A stretch of 64,000 nucleotides of DNA, taken from NCBI GenBank assembly GCA_021827865.1, contig JAKAUC010000009.1, forward strand, positions 124,001 through 188,000. Direction: 5' to 3'. Both the position numbers and the translations under genes were made by a program. Position 1 is the first letter of the stretch, and each line of letters starts with the position of its first letter. Shown in pieces: positions 24,628 through 33,791 of this stretch. This DNA is from an archaeon. Lineage in GTDB: Archaea > Thermoproteota > Nitrososphaeria > Nitrososphaerales > Gagatemarchaeaceae. Below the pieces are notes generated by a model that saw only the letters and a list, made by a program, of their open reading frames with translations, was not told where the DNA came from and did no database searches.

Positions 24628-25035
24628 CTATCTCTGCGGCGCCCACAGCTCCATTATGTTCCCCGCGGGGTCCGTGAAGTAGACGCTGGCGGACTTCGCG
24701 GCGCCGTGCCAGCCCGGGGAGGCCTCGACCCTGGGGCTGACCTTGACCCCCTTTGAGCGGAGGAAGGCGGAGCATTCGTCGAGCTTGTCCCCCGGGACCT
24801 CGAAGGCCACGTGCAGCGGGAACCTGGCGCGCTCGTCGCCGTAGCCCGTGAAGAAGCCGCGCTCTTCGTCGGCGAACCCAAAGTACTGCTCCCCTACGTC
24901 TGCGAAGTGGATGTGCTTCCTGTCCGGCTCCTCGTCGAAGGGGAGGCCCAGCTCCCTGTAGAAGCCGGCGCACTCGGCCACTCCCCGGGTCAGGAAGGCC
25001 ACCTCGGCCACGCGTATCAGCGGGAGTCTGTCCAA
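24628..25035 (-). CDS. VOC-family (glyoxalase/dioxygenase-fold) protein
   Basis: A 135-residue protein with the paired beta-alpha-beta-beta-beta units of the vicinal oxygen chelate fold: VAEVAFLTRGVAECAGFYRE at the start, FPLHVAFEVPGDKLDECSAF in the middle and VYFTDPAGNIMELWAPQR at the end. The terminal Glu (IMELW) and the central His (LHVAFE) are the usual metal ligands. Members include lactoylglutathione lyases and dioxygenases; the substrate is unknown. The start follows the stop of the large surface protein by one base, so the two are likely cotranscribed. Confidence 0.82.
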   Translation of the reverse strand: MDRLPLIRVAEVAFLTRGVAECAGFYRELGLPFDEEPDRKHIHFADVGEQYFGFADEERGFFTGYGDERARFPLHVAFEVPGDKLDECSAFLRSKGVKVSPRVEASPGWHGAAKSASVYFTDPAGNIMELWAPQR

Positions 25036-25036
25036 T

Positions 25037-27352
25037 CTAAGCGCCTGAAGGCGCGGTCAGGTATAATCGTTTCCGAGCCCGGCGGCGGCGCCAAAGGACA
25101 GCCGCGCCCGACACTGCGAGGGCCAGGACCAACAGGGCGGACGCGACCCCAAGCAGGTCGTAGGCGGAGCTCCCGGTGACGGCCAGGGGCCCGTCCACGA
25201 CGACCCCGGCGCTCATGGAGGTGGAGTTGCTAGCCCCCTGCCACCCCGTGAAGCTGGTCCAGAACGGGACGCTGGACCCCGTCAGGGTGAGCAGGGACCC
25301 GGCCGGTACGTACACGACCTTCTCGGCCCCGGCCGCGACGCTCCCGGAGACCTGGCCGTCCCTGTAGGACACCGGCGACGGGCCATTGGCCTGGACCTTG
25401 ACCCCCGGGTAGAAGACCGCGGTCTCGTTGGAAGGGGCCCCCGGGCCGACGGTCATGCTCAGGCCAGTCTGGCTCCCCGACACCGAGTCGGTCCCCGCGC
25501 CCTGCCACCCCTCGAACTGCCACCCCTGGGAGGGGACAGCCTCGAGGCTCAGGACCGTCCCCGAGTCGTACCACCCGGTCCCCGGGGTGACGGCGCCCCC
25601 GGCGGCGGTCCCCTCGACCTGCACGTAGAACTGGTGCTCGTAGACCACGGCCACCGAGGAGCTCCCGGTGACCGCCCCGGTGGAGGTCCCGTTCAGGAGG
25701 AAGCGCTGGCCTGGCCCTATGGCGAACGACTGGGGGAAGTAGTAGGCCGCCCCCGAGTCTAGCCACACCCCGTTGGGGCCCCCGACCACCCCCGCAGTGT
25801 AGGAGGACCCCGCGAAGGTCGACCGGACCGAGAGCGCCGGGATTATCCCTGTGTCCCTGAAGCCGACGTCGAAGGTGACGAAATACTGGCGATAGTAGGT
25901 CGCCGAGATGCTGCCCGCGCGGCCTATGACGCCCCCGGACGCCGTGTACCACCTCTCACCCCCCGTGGATCCCGGCAGCGGGTTCTGGTACTGGTACCTG
26001 CTCCCGGAGTCGGCCCAGACCCCCTCCCCGACGGGAGCGGTGGCAGCCCGCCCGAACAGGGAGTAGCCGATGTGTGGGGGCGAGAAGCCTGACCCTCCCC
26101 CGTCCACGGTGAATCCGAAGGTGACCCGGGCCTGCTCGTAGTAGGCGAGCGCGCTCGAGGCGGGCTGGGCCGAGACCCCCGCCGTTGCCTGGTCAGTCGC
26201 CCACCTCTGGGTCGAGTTGGAGCCGAGCAGCTCTGGCGAGACGCTCCACCCCGTCCCGTTCTGTGGGAAGTAGAGGGTGGGCTCGGCCGTCAGGGTCGTC
26301 GACTCGGCCTTCCCCCCGAACGTATAGTTCAGGACCGGGGGGGAGGCACCGGCCCCGCTCCCCCGGACCCCGTAGGAGAGGACCAGGGGGACCCCCGACG
26401 ACACGGCAGCCGGGTCGGAGATGGCCCCGGTCACAAGCTCCGAGGCGTCCGCGTACTCCGTGGTCCCGTTGAAGGAGAACTCCTGGAGCCTGCTGGCCCC
26501 CGAGAAGGAGACCGGGGCGGTCGTGTTGCTGGCGAAGACGGGCTGGAAGTTGCTCGCGTTGAACTCGTCCATCCACATCCAGGCCGAAGTCACGCCGGCC
26601 CCGGCGTCGGTGTATGCGATGGGGGCCTCGTTGGCGAAGTACCGGAGGCCGTGGTACCACTCGGTCATCAGCCCGGTGAAGAAGCCGTTGGAGTTCGCGA
26701 CCGAGCCCGGGAGCCCGACGAAGTAGGAGGCCCCCATGGCCGGGTATGCCTCCGATGCCGATGCCCCGGTGTTGACGTCCCGGGCCAGCATCACCACGTC
26801 CCCGGTGGAGTTCGAGAAGTAGAGGTGCAGGGTGACGACGTCCCCGGGGTTCACCGGGCCGGAGAAGGCCAGCAGCCCGCCCTGGCCGTTGGTCGGGAAG
26901 ATCGAGCTACCGTGGGTGTCGAATACCTCGTAGCTCATGTCGAGGCCTGTCCCCGGTGTGTCGCCTGGGGCCCAGTTCCACGAGACCCCCACCTGGTACC
27001 AGTAGCCCGTGTCGGAGAGGCCGTTCACCAGGTAGGCCGGGCCGGTGCTCAGGGCCGGGTCCGTCTGCTCCAGGGCGGTGACGTTGTATTCTATCGAAGG
27101 GAAGCTCTGGGTGAAGGTGACGCCGAGCTGCTCGTCGTAGTTGTGGTAGATCGGGGGGCCGCGGATCCCGAAGCGCGGGGTCCCGCCCCCTGAGCCGGGG
27201 CCCAGGGGGAAGCAGGAGCAGACCCTCGTAGGGACAGCCTGGACCTTGGCCGAGGAGGGCGCGTGGGACGGGAGGGGGGCGAAGACCAGGAGGGCGCAGG
27301 CCAGGGAAGCGGCGAGGGCGACTGAAGTGGGGAGGGCCCTGGCGAGCTTCAC
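25037..27352 (-). CDS. Large C-terminally anchored surface protein with InlB-B-like repeats
   Basis: A 771-residue exported protein. The signal peptide is at 8-30. An N-terminal beta domain (about 60-300) is rich in Asn glycosylation sites. Several beta repeats around 400-640 contain 'YY.QY.V.F' strands (YYRQYFVTFDVGF, YEHQFYVQVEGT). An InlB-B-like unit GWQFEGWQGAG is followed by the related FTGWQGASNS. A C-terminal membrane helix (VASALLVLALAVSGAAVLW) and an arginine-rich tail anchor it. Leaderless start: ATATTAAC at 27374-27381 is about 26 bases upstream of GTG 27352. Probably a cell-surface or S-layer-associated protein. Confidence 0.75.
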   Translation of the reverse strand: MKLARALPTSVALAASLACALLVFAPLPSHAPSSAKVQAVPTRVCSCFPLGPGSGGGTPRFGIRGPPIYHNYDEQLGVTFTQSFPSIEYNVTALEQTDPALSTGPAYLVNGLSDTGYWYQVGVSWNWAPGDTPGTGLDMSYEVFDTHGSSIFPTNGQGGLLAFSGPVNPGDVVTLHLYFSNSTGDVVMLARDVNTGASASEAYPAMGASYFVGLPGSVANSNGFFTGLMTEWYHGLRYFANEAPIAYTDAGAGVTSAWMWMDEFNASNFQPVFASNTTAPVSFSGASRLQEFSFNGTTEYADASELVTGAISDPAAVSSGVPLVLSYGVRGSGAGASPPVLNYTFGGKAESTTLTAEPTLYFPQNGTGWSVSPELLGSNSTQRWATDQATAGVSAQPASSALAYYEQARVTFGFTVDGGGSGFSPPHIGYSLFGRAATAPVGEGVWADSGSRYQYQNPLPGSTGGERWYTASGGVIGRAGSISATYYRQYFVTFDVGFRDTGIIPALSVRSTFAGSSYTAGVVGGPNGVWLDSGAAYYFPQSFAIGPGQRFLLNGTSTGAVTGSSSVAVVYEHQFYVQVEGTAAGGAVTPGTGWYDSGTVLSLEAVPSQGWQFEGWQGAGTDSVSGSQTGLSMTVGPGAPSNETAVFYPGVKVQANGPSPVSYRDGQVSGSVAAGAEKVVYVPAGSLLTLTGSSVPFWTSFTGWQGASNSTSMSAGVVVDGPLAVTGSSAYDLLGVASALLVLALAVSGAAVLWRRRRARKRLYLTAPSGA

Positions 27353-27439
27353 ACAGGCGAGGGGCGCCGTCGGATATTAACGAATTGTGATGGGAAGGGC
27401 GTACCGCGCGGCCCCCCTAGCCCTGCGCGGGCTCGGCTG

Positions 27440-28168
27440 TCACACTTCGACCTGCATCAGGTCGGCGGCGACGTAGGCCTTCCCCGTGAAGCCCCTGCGC
27501 GCCTCGGCGAGGTAGTCGGCGTCCCTCCCCTCGTTGACCGGCGAGACGTGGACCATCGCCAGGGACCCGGCCCCGGCGTCCCCCGCTATCCTCCCCGCGT
27601 CGGCCGCGGTGGAGTGGTTTGTCTTCGATGCGAGGCCGGCCTGGCTCTCCAGGAAGGTCGCCTCGTGTATCAGGATGTCGGAGCCCCTGCTCAGCCCGAC
27701 CAGCCGCGGGGAGTAGGCGGTGTCCCCGGTGTAGACCAGCCTCTTCCCCTGGACCTCGACGGCGTAGGCGGCGTTCTTCGGGGCGTGCTTCGTGTAGACG
27801 AACTCGGCCCCCGCCTCCCCCGGCCCGACGAAACTGACGTCGAACCCGAAGAAGCTGCGGGGGGTCGACTGCAGCCGGAGGATCTCCTTCAGCCGGGCCC
27901 CGGTCTCTTTCGTCGAGACGACCTCCAGCCCCTCCTCCCTCCCCTCGAGCTGCATGGCCCAGAGGAGGGCGGTGAAGTCGCCTATGTGGTCGGCGTGGGT
28001 GTGGGAGACGAACAGCTTCTCTATGGACGCGAGGGGGACCTTGGCCTCCCTGATCCTGGTCATCACGCCGAAGCCTATGTCGAAGAGATACGGCCCGGCG
28101 AGGGTCCCGCTGCAGACCCGGCGAGGCGTGACCATGGACCCGCTGGTCCCGAGGAAGAGGACCTTCAA
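27440..28168 (-). CDS. RNase Z-like metallo-beta-lactamase-fold hydrolase
   Basis: A 242-residue protein with the dinuclear zinc motif HTHADH at 56-61, GDTAYSPRL with the metal-bridging Asp near 145, a His in KTNHSTA near 185 and VHVSP near 208. The N-terminal LGTSGSMVTPRR is like RNase Z and related phosphodiesterases. Whether it matures tRNA 3' ends is not certain; the long exosite arm of true RNase Z is not obvious. TTG 28168 lies about 28 bases after a GTATTTAG box. Confidence 0.85.
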   Translation of the reverse strand: MKVLFLGTSGSMVTPRRVCSGTLAGPYLFDIGFGVMTRIREAKVPLASIEKLFVSHTHADHIGDFTALLWAMQLEGREEGLEVVSTKETGARLKEILRLQSTPRSFFGFDVSFVGPGEAGAEFVYTKHAPKNAAYAVEVQGKRLVYTGDTAYSPRLVGLSRGSDILIHEATFLESQAGLASKTNHSTAADAGRIAGDAGAGSLAMVHVSPVNEGRDADYLAEARRGFTGKAYVAADLMQVEV

Positions 28169-28220
28169 GCCGGGCCGCCTTCGCCGAAGGTCAGTATTTA
28201 GCGATGAGCGCCGGGGAGGT

Positions 28221-28379
28221 TCACTTCCGCCTCCCCCTGAACAGGAAGTTCCCCTTCGCAGGCCCCTTGTACTTCTCGTTCCTCGGGCAGTGGTCCCCGC
28301 ACTTCTCGTCGGCCGGATGGTTGTGCCCCTTCTGCTGCTCCTTCTCCTTCTCTTCCATCCGCTTGCGATAGGCCGACAT
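28221..28379 (-). CDS. Small charged protein with Cys/His cluster
   Basis: A 52-residue protein from ATG 28379: a lysine/glutamate-rich helix (KRMEEKEKEQQKGHNHP) followed by EKCGDHCPRNEKYKGP and a basic tail. The H-x-H ... C-x-x-x-C spacing could bind a metal. No family is recognised. Codon use and a T-rich box about 32 bases upstream support expression. Confidence 0.5.
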   Translation of the reverse strand: MSAYRKRMEEKEKEQQKGHNHPADEKCGDHCPRNEKYKGPAKGNFLFRGRRK

Positions 28380-28448
28380 CGGCCTCTCCGTCGTATCAGC
28401 CCCCAAAAAGGATTGCCGGGGTCGCTCGGCGCTCCCCGCTCAGCCAGG

Positions 28449-28658
28449 TCACAGGAGGAAAAGGAAGATTATCAGCGGTATGGCGAGCTGCAGCAGCAGG
28501 GCGATTATCGTCTTCAGCCTGTTCCTCCTCTTCATCCTCCGCTCGTATATCTGCTCCGCGGTCTCGTAGCCCTGCCCCCCTGGGCGCCCCTTGGCCGGGC
28601 CCAGGCTGCCCCGGCGCAGGAGCTCCAGCATCCAGGCGAAGTCGTCGCGCTTGTCCAT
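28449..28658 (-). CDS. Small tail-anchored membrane protein
   Basis: A 69-residue protein from ATG 28658. A charged N-terminal part (DKRDDFAWMLELLRRGSLGP), then YERRMKRRNRLK, and a single C-terminal membrane helix (TIIALLLQLAIPLIIFLFLL) that ends the protein. This is tail-anchor topology. A GATATTTAC box is centred about 28 bases upstream. It follows the UPF0182 gene on the same strand; an interaction is possible but unproven. Confidence 0.6.
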   Translation of the reverse strand: MDKRDDFAWMLELLRRGSLGPAKGRPGGQGYETAEQIYERRMKRRNRLKTIIALLLQLAIPLIIFLFLL

Positions 28659-28708
28659 GGACTTTCCCCCCAACCCCCGATGCGATATTTACGAGTTCGA
28701 CCCCACGC

Positions 28709-31528
28709 CTAGGAGACCACCTGGATGTAGTACGACTCGGTGAGGCCGTTGGTGCTGGCCACGACGCCGAAGTTGGTGCTGTTCCCCTGGGTCCACTCGT
28801 AGATGGTCTGCGCGTGGTTTGGCGCCGCGTACTTCGAGACGAAGGAAGCGACCGCGGACTCCACCGACGCGGACGTCGCGTTGGCCAGGGAGATGGTGGC
28901 GGTCCGGTACCCCACGTTGACGTTGAACAGGCTCGGCTGGCTGACGTTGTACCCCGCGGCCCTGAAGGCGGCCGCCACGTCCCCCACCCCGATCCCCCCG
29001 GCGGAGACCGGGGCGGTCCTGTTCTCGGTGGCGAGGAGGTTCGCGAAGGCGATGGCCGAGGAGCTCCCGTAGGTCGAGACGCCGTTGCTGGCGTCGACGA
29101 CGGCCATGAACGCCAGCTTGGTGATGACGTTGGCCGAGGAGCCTGCGTTCACGTAGTAGGGGATGAAGTAGTAGAGCTGGCCCCCGATGAGGTAGGGGAG
29201 TATGTTCCCCTGGGTGGGGTTGCTCAGGAGCGTCATCTGCTCCTTGATCTGTGGGTTGGTGGTGACCGCGGAGAGGGCGGCCGACGGGCCGAAGAGCTTC
29301 TCTGTGGAGTTGGAGGACGGGTTGACCTGGTAGAGGTACATCTTCCCCAGCTGTGACCCCCCGTAGACGATGTAGATGCCCCCCAGGTTGTGCCCCGGGG
29401 AGTTGCTGAACTCCGCCAGCTGGATCCCCACGTAGGAGACATTGGTCCCGTTGTTGACCAGGACATAGTAGACGTAGGTCCCCGAAGGCCTCTCGAAGAA
29501 GTCTGAACCCGACCTCCAGACCTGGGAGGTGTCCACGTGGTAGAGGAAGCTCGCGTCGAGCTGGCCGGGGGCCGTCTGGGTCCCCAGGAGCTGGTCAGGG
29601 TAGCGGAGCTGCGGGACCAGCCAGCTGGGGGGCGCCTGGCTCCAGCTCGGGTAGTACTGCTTGAAGAAGCTGCAGAGGAACGAGGCGCAGTTGTTGACGA
29701 GGTAGGGGTGCATGCTCCCGTCGTTCACGTTGACGAGGACCACGGCGAAGTTCCTGAGGAAGTCGGCCTGGGCGAAGCCGGTCTGGAGGGGGTAGTTGAT
29801 GTAGACCATGACGGCGTAGTAGAGCTGCGAGCCGTTGGTGACCAGAAAGGTCTGAGGGTCGACGGTGAGCCCTGGGACCAGGGTCTGCGACACCCTGCTC
29901 AGTATGTTCCTGTTGTACAGCATGTCGATGCTGTTCTGGGGCGGGCTGAAGGCGAACCCCCAGGTGGTCGGCCCCCGGGTGAAGAACCAGAGGGACCGCT
30001 GGGCCCCGGACAGGACGTAGTCGGGCTTCCCGCTGTAGGTGACGTTCCCGACCTGGGCGGGCTCCCCCTTCACGTTGACGTAGACCGTGTTGCCGAAGCC
30101 GGAGCCCTCCCCGTAGTAGATGAGCGGGTTGTTGAATGAGCTGTTGGCCTGGAGGCCCAGGGCCTGGTCGAGGGACGCGTAGGCGCCTGTGTGCGCGTTG
30201 AGGACGATGACCCTGTCGGCGTGGGTGTAGATCAGGTGCTCGCTGATCCAGTCGGTGTGCCCCGGCGGGTAGCTTATGGTGGTCGGCTGGACCCAGTACT
30301 GCTGGCCGTTGAGGTAGACGATCTCTGAGTTAGGTATGGACAGGTAGTTCACCCCTATCTGCGCCTGGCTCCTGATCAGGGACGCGTTCTGGTCCCACTG
30401 CCTGACCAGCCCCAGGATCTGGCTCACGTTCCCCTGGGGGACCGAGGCCACGTCGCTGGTGGTGATCCCCTGCAGCCCGGCGGCCCACCTGGTGACGTTG
30501 ATCTGCTTCTGCACCTGCGGGGTCCAGGAGTACCCGAGCCAGTTGTTGTTCCAGTTCAGGCCGATGAAGGCCACGGACCCCAGGTTGACGACCAGCAGGA
30601 CGACAACGACCACCGCTACGCCCCGGGTCAGCATCCGCCTCCTCTTGTTTATCGGGACCAGCCCCTTCCCGGAGAGCCGGAAGTAGAGAATCCCGTAGCC
30701 CAGGCCGAACATCACGGTGAGCAGGAAGCCGTAGAGGTAGGGGGTGAAGGCGTTCATCAGCCAGTAGGGGGCGCCCAGCCAGACGGAGGCCCCTATGAGC
30801 AGCCCCACCACCAGGAGGTCGATTATCCAGGCGTTGGTCTTGCGGTACAGGTAGTCGGTGGCCAGCCTCAGGGAGAACCTGGCCGCGAGGACAAGGAGGA
30901 CGGCGCCCACGGCGGCCACCACGAGGTAGTACTGGGTCTCCATGGTCGGGACCAGGGCCACCAGCTCGGTCCCCGAGGCCGGGCGGAGGGGGAGGGAGAA
31001 GAGCCTCGGGACCAGGGACCAGGAGCCGATGCCGTGGAGGTCGAACTCCACCGTCTCGGTGACGTTGGGGTAGAAGAGGAACCCCTGGAAGGAGTAGGCG
31101 ACGAGGTAGGCCGCGACCCACTTCACCCCCTGCCACGCTGCCCAGATGTTCCTCGACGTCGCGCCGCCGGCTGACGGCCCGTCGCTGGCGACCTCGAGGT
31201 TGCTGTACTCGAGCCGCCTGCCGTTCACCGCCCTGAGGAAGGCGAAGAGGTCGCTCCGGCGGGGGAAGGGGTAGACGACTGCGAAGGCGAAGACGGCCGG
31301 GACGATGAAGGCGTAGCCCCCGAAGAACACCGTGCCGAACCAGTCCAGCCCGAGCTTCGCGGAGTACATCTGCTCCATCACGTGCCAGACCAGGAGCTCG
31401 TAGGAGACGTAGATGGCGACGGCGGCGACCAGGACGGCGAGCAGGGCGATCCCCGCCAGCAGCGCGGTGCGCCGGGGCTTCCCCCCCTCAGTCTCGTATT
31501 CGGCCGCCGAAGGTGACCAGTTCCCCAA
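28709..31528 (-). CDS. UPF0182-family large membrane protein
   Basis: A 939-residue protein. About seven membrane helices lie in the first 330 residues, then a large extracytoplasmic region contains the family-type block FNNPLIYYGEGSGFGNTVYVNV and a long C-terminal half with many Asn glycosylation sites. UPF0182 (COG1615) proteins are known mainly from actinobacteria, cyanobacteria and some archaea; their function is unknown. The start is TTG 31528, about 30 bases after TATTTAC (31557-31563). No membrane helix is visible at the C-terminus. Confidence 0.8.
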   Translation of the reverse strand: MGNWSPSAAEYETEGGKPRRTALLAGIALLAVLVAAVAIYVSYELLVWHVMEQMYSAKLGLDWFGTVFFGGYAFIVPAVFAFAVVYPFPRRSDLFAFLRAVNGRRLEYSNLEVASDGPSAGGATSRNIWAAWQGVKWVAAYLVAYSFQGFLFYPNVTETVEFDLHGIGSWSLVPRLFSLPLRPASGTELVALVPTMETQYYLVVAAVGAVLLVLAARFSLRLATDYLYRKTNAWIIDLLVVGLLIGASVWLGAPYWLMNAFTPYLYGFLLTVMFGLGYGILYFRLSGKGLVPINKRRRMLTRGVAVVVVVLLVVNLGSVAFIGLNWNNNWLGYSWTPQVQKQINVTRWAAGLQGITTSDVASVPQGNVSQILGLVRQWDQNASLIRSQAQIGVNYLSIPNSEIVYLNGQQYWVQPTTISYPPGHTDWISEHLIYTHADRVIVLNAHTGAYASLDQALGLQANSSFNNPLIYYGEGSGFGNTVYVNVKGEPAQVGNVTYSGKPDYVLSGAQRSLWFFTRGPTTWGFAFSPPQNSIDMLYNRNILSRVSQTLVPGLTVDPQTFLVTNGSQLYYAVMVYINYPLQTGFAQADFLRNFAVVLVNVNDGSMHPYLVNNCASFLCSFFKQYYPSWSQAPPSWLVPQLRYPDQLLGTQTAPGQLDASFLYHVDTSQVWRSGSDFFERPSGTYVYYVLVNNGTNVSYVGIQLAEFSNSPGHNLGGIYIVYGGSQLGKMYLYQVNPSSNSTEKLFGPSAALSAVTTNPQIKEQMTLLSNPTQGNILPYLIGGQLYYFIPYYVNAGSSANVITKLAFMAVVDASNGVSTYGSSSAIAFANLLATENRTAPVSAGGIGVGDVAAAFRAAGYNVSQPSLFNVNVGYRTATISLANATSASVESAVASFVSKYAAPNHAQTIYEWTQGNSTNFGVVASTNGLTESYYIQVVS

Positions 31529-31619
31529 TGGATTAGGGCGGGCGAGCGCGCGTCCCTATTTACACCGTTCTGAAGCGGCCGCATGGAAGCCCGAGGCCCG
31601 GAAACGGGCCCGGAGGGCC

Positions 31620-32702
31620 TTAGACCGCCGACGCAGAGACGGAGAGGACGGGGGGGAGGCCGTCGGTTATCTTCGTCCAGTGGTTCCCCTGGTCGCTGCT
31701 GGCGAAGAGCTGCCCGGTGGTCGTCCCGAAGTAGAGGCCGCAGGGGTCCTCCTGGTCGTTGACCATGGCGTCGCGGAGGACCGTGAAGTAGGACACATTG
31801 GGGAGGCCGGAGTCAAGCGGGGCCCACTCCTTCCCGGCGTTGTCCGTGGCCCAGACGGCGAAGTGGCCGGCCAGGGGTATCCGCGCGAAGTCCCCTTCGA
31901 GGGGGGCCGCGTAGAACCTCCTCGGCTCGTTGGCGTCGACGGCCGCAGGGAACCCGAACCGCGAGGGGAGGTTGTTCCTGATGTCCTTCCAGTTCTCCCC
32001 GGCGTCGTCGCTCCTGTAGACGCCGCAGTGGTTCTGGTGGAATATCACGTCGGGGTGCCCGGGGTGGATGGCGAGCTTGTGGACGCACTGGCCGTACTCT
32101 GGGTACTTGTTCGGCGCGAAGTCCTGGAGGACGTCCTTGTTCTTGAACTTCCAGGTCTCCCCGTCGTCCTCGCTCTTCATTGTCCCCACGGCGGAGATCG
32201 CTATGATGATCCTCTTCGGCCTCTTCTCGTTCACGAGGACGGTGTGGAGGCAGAGCCCCCCGTTCCCGGGCTGCCACTTCTTCCTGGTCTTGTGGTTCAT
32301 CATGGCCTCGTTGACCTTCCAGGTCTTCCCCCAGTCGTCGGACCTGAACAGGCAGGCGGGCTCGACCCCGGCGTAGACGACCCCGGGCTGGTCCTCGGTC
32401 CCCGGCCTGATCTGCCAGACCCTCGCGACCGACAGCCCCGAGCTCTTCGGGAACTTCGGCGGTGTCTTCGAGATCTTCCACTCCCCGCCCTCCCCCTTCC
32501 TGGTGGCTATGGTCGGCCCCCAGTGCCCGCTGATGACCGACGCCAGGTAGGTCTCGCTCCGCCGGTCGTAGGCCATGTTGTAGACCTCCTCCCCCTTGAA
32601 GTAGGGCCCCGACGACTTCCACTCCCTCCTCCCGCTGTCCGAGGAGAAGACGAAGGCCCCCTTCCTCGTCCCCACCATCAGGCTGACTCTATCTTGTTTC
32701 AA
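31620..32702 (-). CDS. BNR-repeat (sialidase-like) beta-propeller protein
   Basis: A 360-residue cytosolic protein without signal peptide. It carries repeated Asp-box/BNR motifs: SDDWGKTWKV, SEDDGETWKF, SDDAGENWKD, TDNAGKEWAP and SSDQGNHWTK, a propeller like those of sialidases or VPS10. Catalytic residues of true sialidases are not apparent. The gene begins 10 bases after the MoaD/ThiS-like gene, and the pair appears to be one transcript. The function of this pairing is unknown to me. Confidence 0.8.
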   Translation of the reverse strand: MKQDRVSLMVGTRKGAFVFSSDSGRREWKSSGPYFKGEEVYNMAYDRRSETYLASVISGHWGPTIATRKGEGGEWKISKTPPKFPKSSGLSVARVWQIRPGTEDQPGVVYAGVEPACLFRSDDWGKTWKVNEAMMNHKTRKKWQPGNGGLCLHTVLVNEKRPKRIIIAISAVGTMKSEDDGETWKFKNKDVLQDFAPNKYPEYGQCVHKLAIHPGHPDVIFHQNHCGVYRSDDAGENWKDIRNNLPSRFGFPAAVDANEPRRFYAAPLEGDFARIPLAGHFAVWATDNAGKEWAPLDSGLPNVSYFTVLRDAMVNDQEDPCGLYFGTTTGQLFASSDQGNHWTKITDGLPPVLSVSASAV

Positions 32703-32712
32703 TCTCTCCCCT

Positions 32713-32988
32713 CTACCCCCCGGACACCGCCGGCAGGATGTGCACAGTGTCCCCGTCCCCGACCTTGGCCCGCTCCTTCCCCAGCTCCTTCGAGTTCTCC
32801 GAGTTCACGAAGATGTTGACGTGGGGCCTGATCCTCTCCTGGTCGTCGACTATCCTCCCGCCCAGGCCTGGGAACCTCGCGTCCAGGGCCCTCACGACAG
32901 AGAGGACGTCGGGGCAGGGGTCGAGGTCCGTCCTTGAGAGGCCGCCCGCCCAGTCCTTGAGCTGCCCGCTCAGCCGGACGCGGATCAA
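32713..32988 (-). CDS. MoaD/ThiS-like sulfur-carrier or ubiquitin-like protein
   Basis: A 91-residue beta-grasp protein: VRLSGQLKDWAGG at the start, VLSVVRALDARFPGL, NIFVNSENSKEL, and the ending GDGDTVHILPAVSGG-stop with the diglycine needed for activation by an E1-like enzyme. Such proteins carry sulfur (molybdopterin, thiamine, tRNA thiolation) or modify proteins (SAMPs). No E1-like gene is in the window. TTG 32988 lies 26 bases after a CTTATT box, so it is leaderless. It leads the BNR-repeat gene. Confidence 0.85.
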   Translation of the reverse strand: MIRVRLSGQLKDWAGGLSRTDLDPCPDVLSVVRALDARFPGLGGRIVDDQERIRPHVNIFVNSENSKELGKERAKVGDGDTVHILPAVSGG

Positions 32989-33101
32989 CGCGCCCCGGCT
33001 CCCCCGCCCAGCTTATTGGGGTTTCGGGCGTTTCTTAGCACGAATCCCTAATGGCCGCATCGCCGGGAACGCGTATATTCCCGGGGCCGGCGCGAAAGCA
33101 C

Positions 33102-33779
33102 ATGGAGGTCGCGGCCGGGATACACAGGATCGAGGGGGTCCGCGGTGCCAACGCCTACCTCGTGGTCGGGGGGGAAGGGGCGGTGGTGGTCGACGCCGGG
33201 ATGCCTGGTAACGAGGGGAGGATCGTAGGCTACGCGAAGGGGGCCGGGGTCGAGCCCGGGGCGATAAGATACATCGTCCTCACGCACCCTGACATCGACC
33301 ACTCAGGGAGCGTCGCGAAGCTGAAGGGCCTGACGGGGGCGAAGGTGGCCATCCACGAGGCGGACGGGCCCAGGCTGGCGGGGGAGAAGAAGCTCAAGGA
33401 GGTTAAAGGAGCCGCCGGGGTGCTTTTCGGCCTGGCGAGCCCTTTCATGCGGTTCACACCGGTGAAGCCCGACGTCCTGCTGAAGGACGGGGACAGGGTT
33501 GACGGCCTGTTGGTGATCCACACCCCCGGGCACACGGACGGGAGCATCTGCCTGTACAAGGAGGGTGAAGCGATCTTCGTCGGGGACGCCCTGAGGACAG
33601 GCTCGGGGGGAGAGCCGCTCCTCCCCCCCGGCTCCATGACCGCCGACATGCAGCGGGCCAAGGAGTCGGTGAAGAAGATAGCAGGATACAGGTACGAGGT
33701 CCTCCTCCCCGGCCACGGGCCCCCGATCACCAGGGACGCCTCCAAGGTGATGGCAGGCTTCGCCGAGAAGTCGGCCTAG
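33102..33779 (+). CDS. Metallo-beta-lactamase-fold hydrolase
   Basis: A 225-residue protein from ATG 33102. Zinc motif HPDIDHSGS (first His replaced by the common H-x-D-x-D-H variant), GHTDGSICL and VGDALRTG, ending with LLPGHGPPI: the glyoxalase II / flavoprotein-like MBL arrangement. I chose this ATG because GTATATT (33073-33079) is centred exactly 26 bases upstream; the frame extends 17 codons before it. The substrate is unknown, perhaps a thioester or lactone. Confidence 0.85.
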   Translation: MEVAAGIHRIEGVRGANAYLVVGGEGAVVVDAGMPGNEGRIVGYAKGAGVEPGAIRYIVLTHPDIDHSGSVAKLKGLTGAKVAIHEADGPRLAGEKKLKEVKGAAGVLFGLASPFMRFTPVKPDVLLKDGDRVDGLLVIHTPGHTDGSICLYKEGEAIFVGDALRTGSGGEPLLPPGSMTADMQRAKESVKKIAGYRYEVLLPGHGPPITRDASKVMAGFAEKSA

Positions 33780-33791
33780 CGCCAGGGGGGG

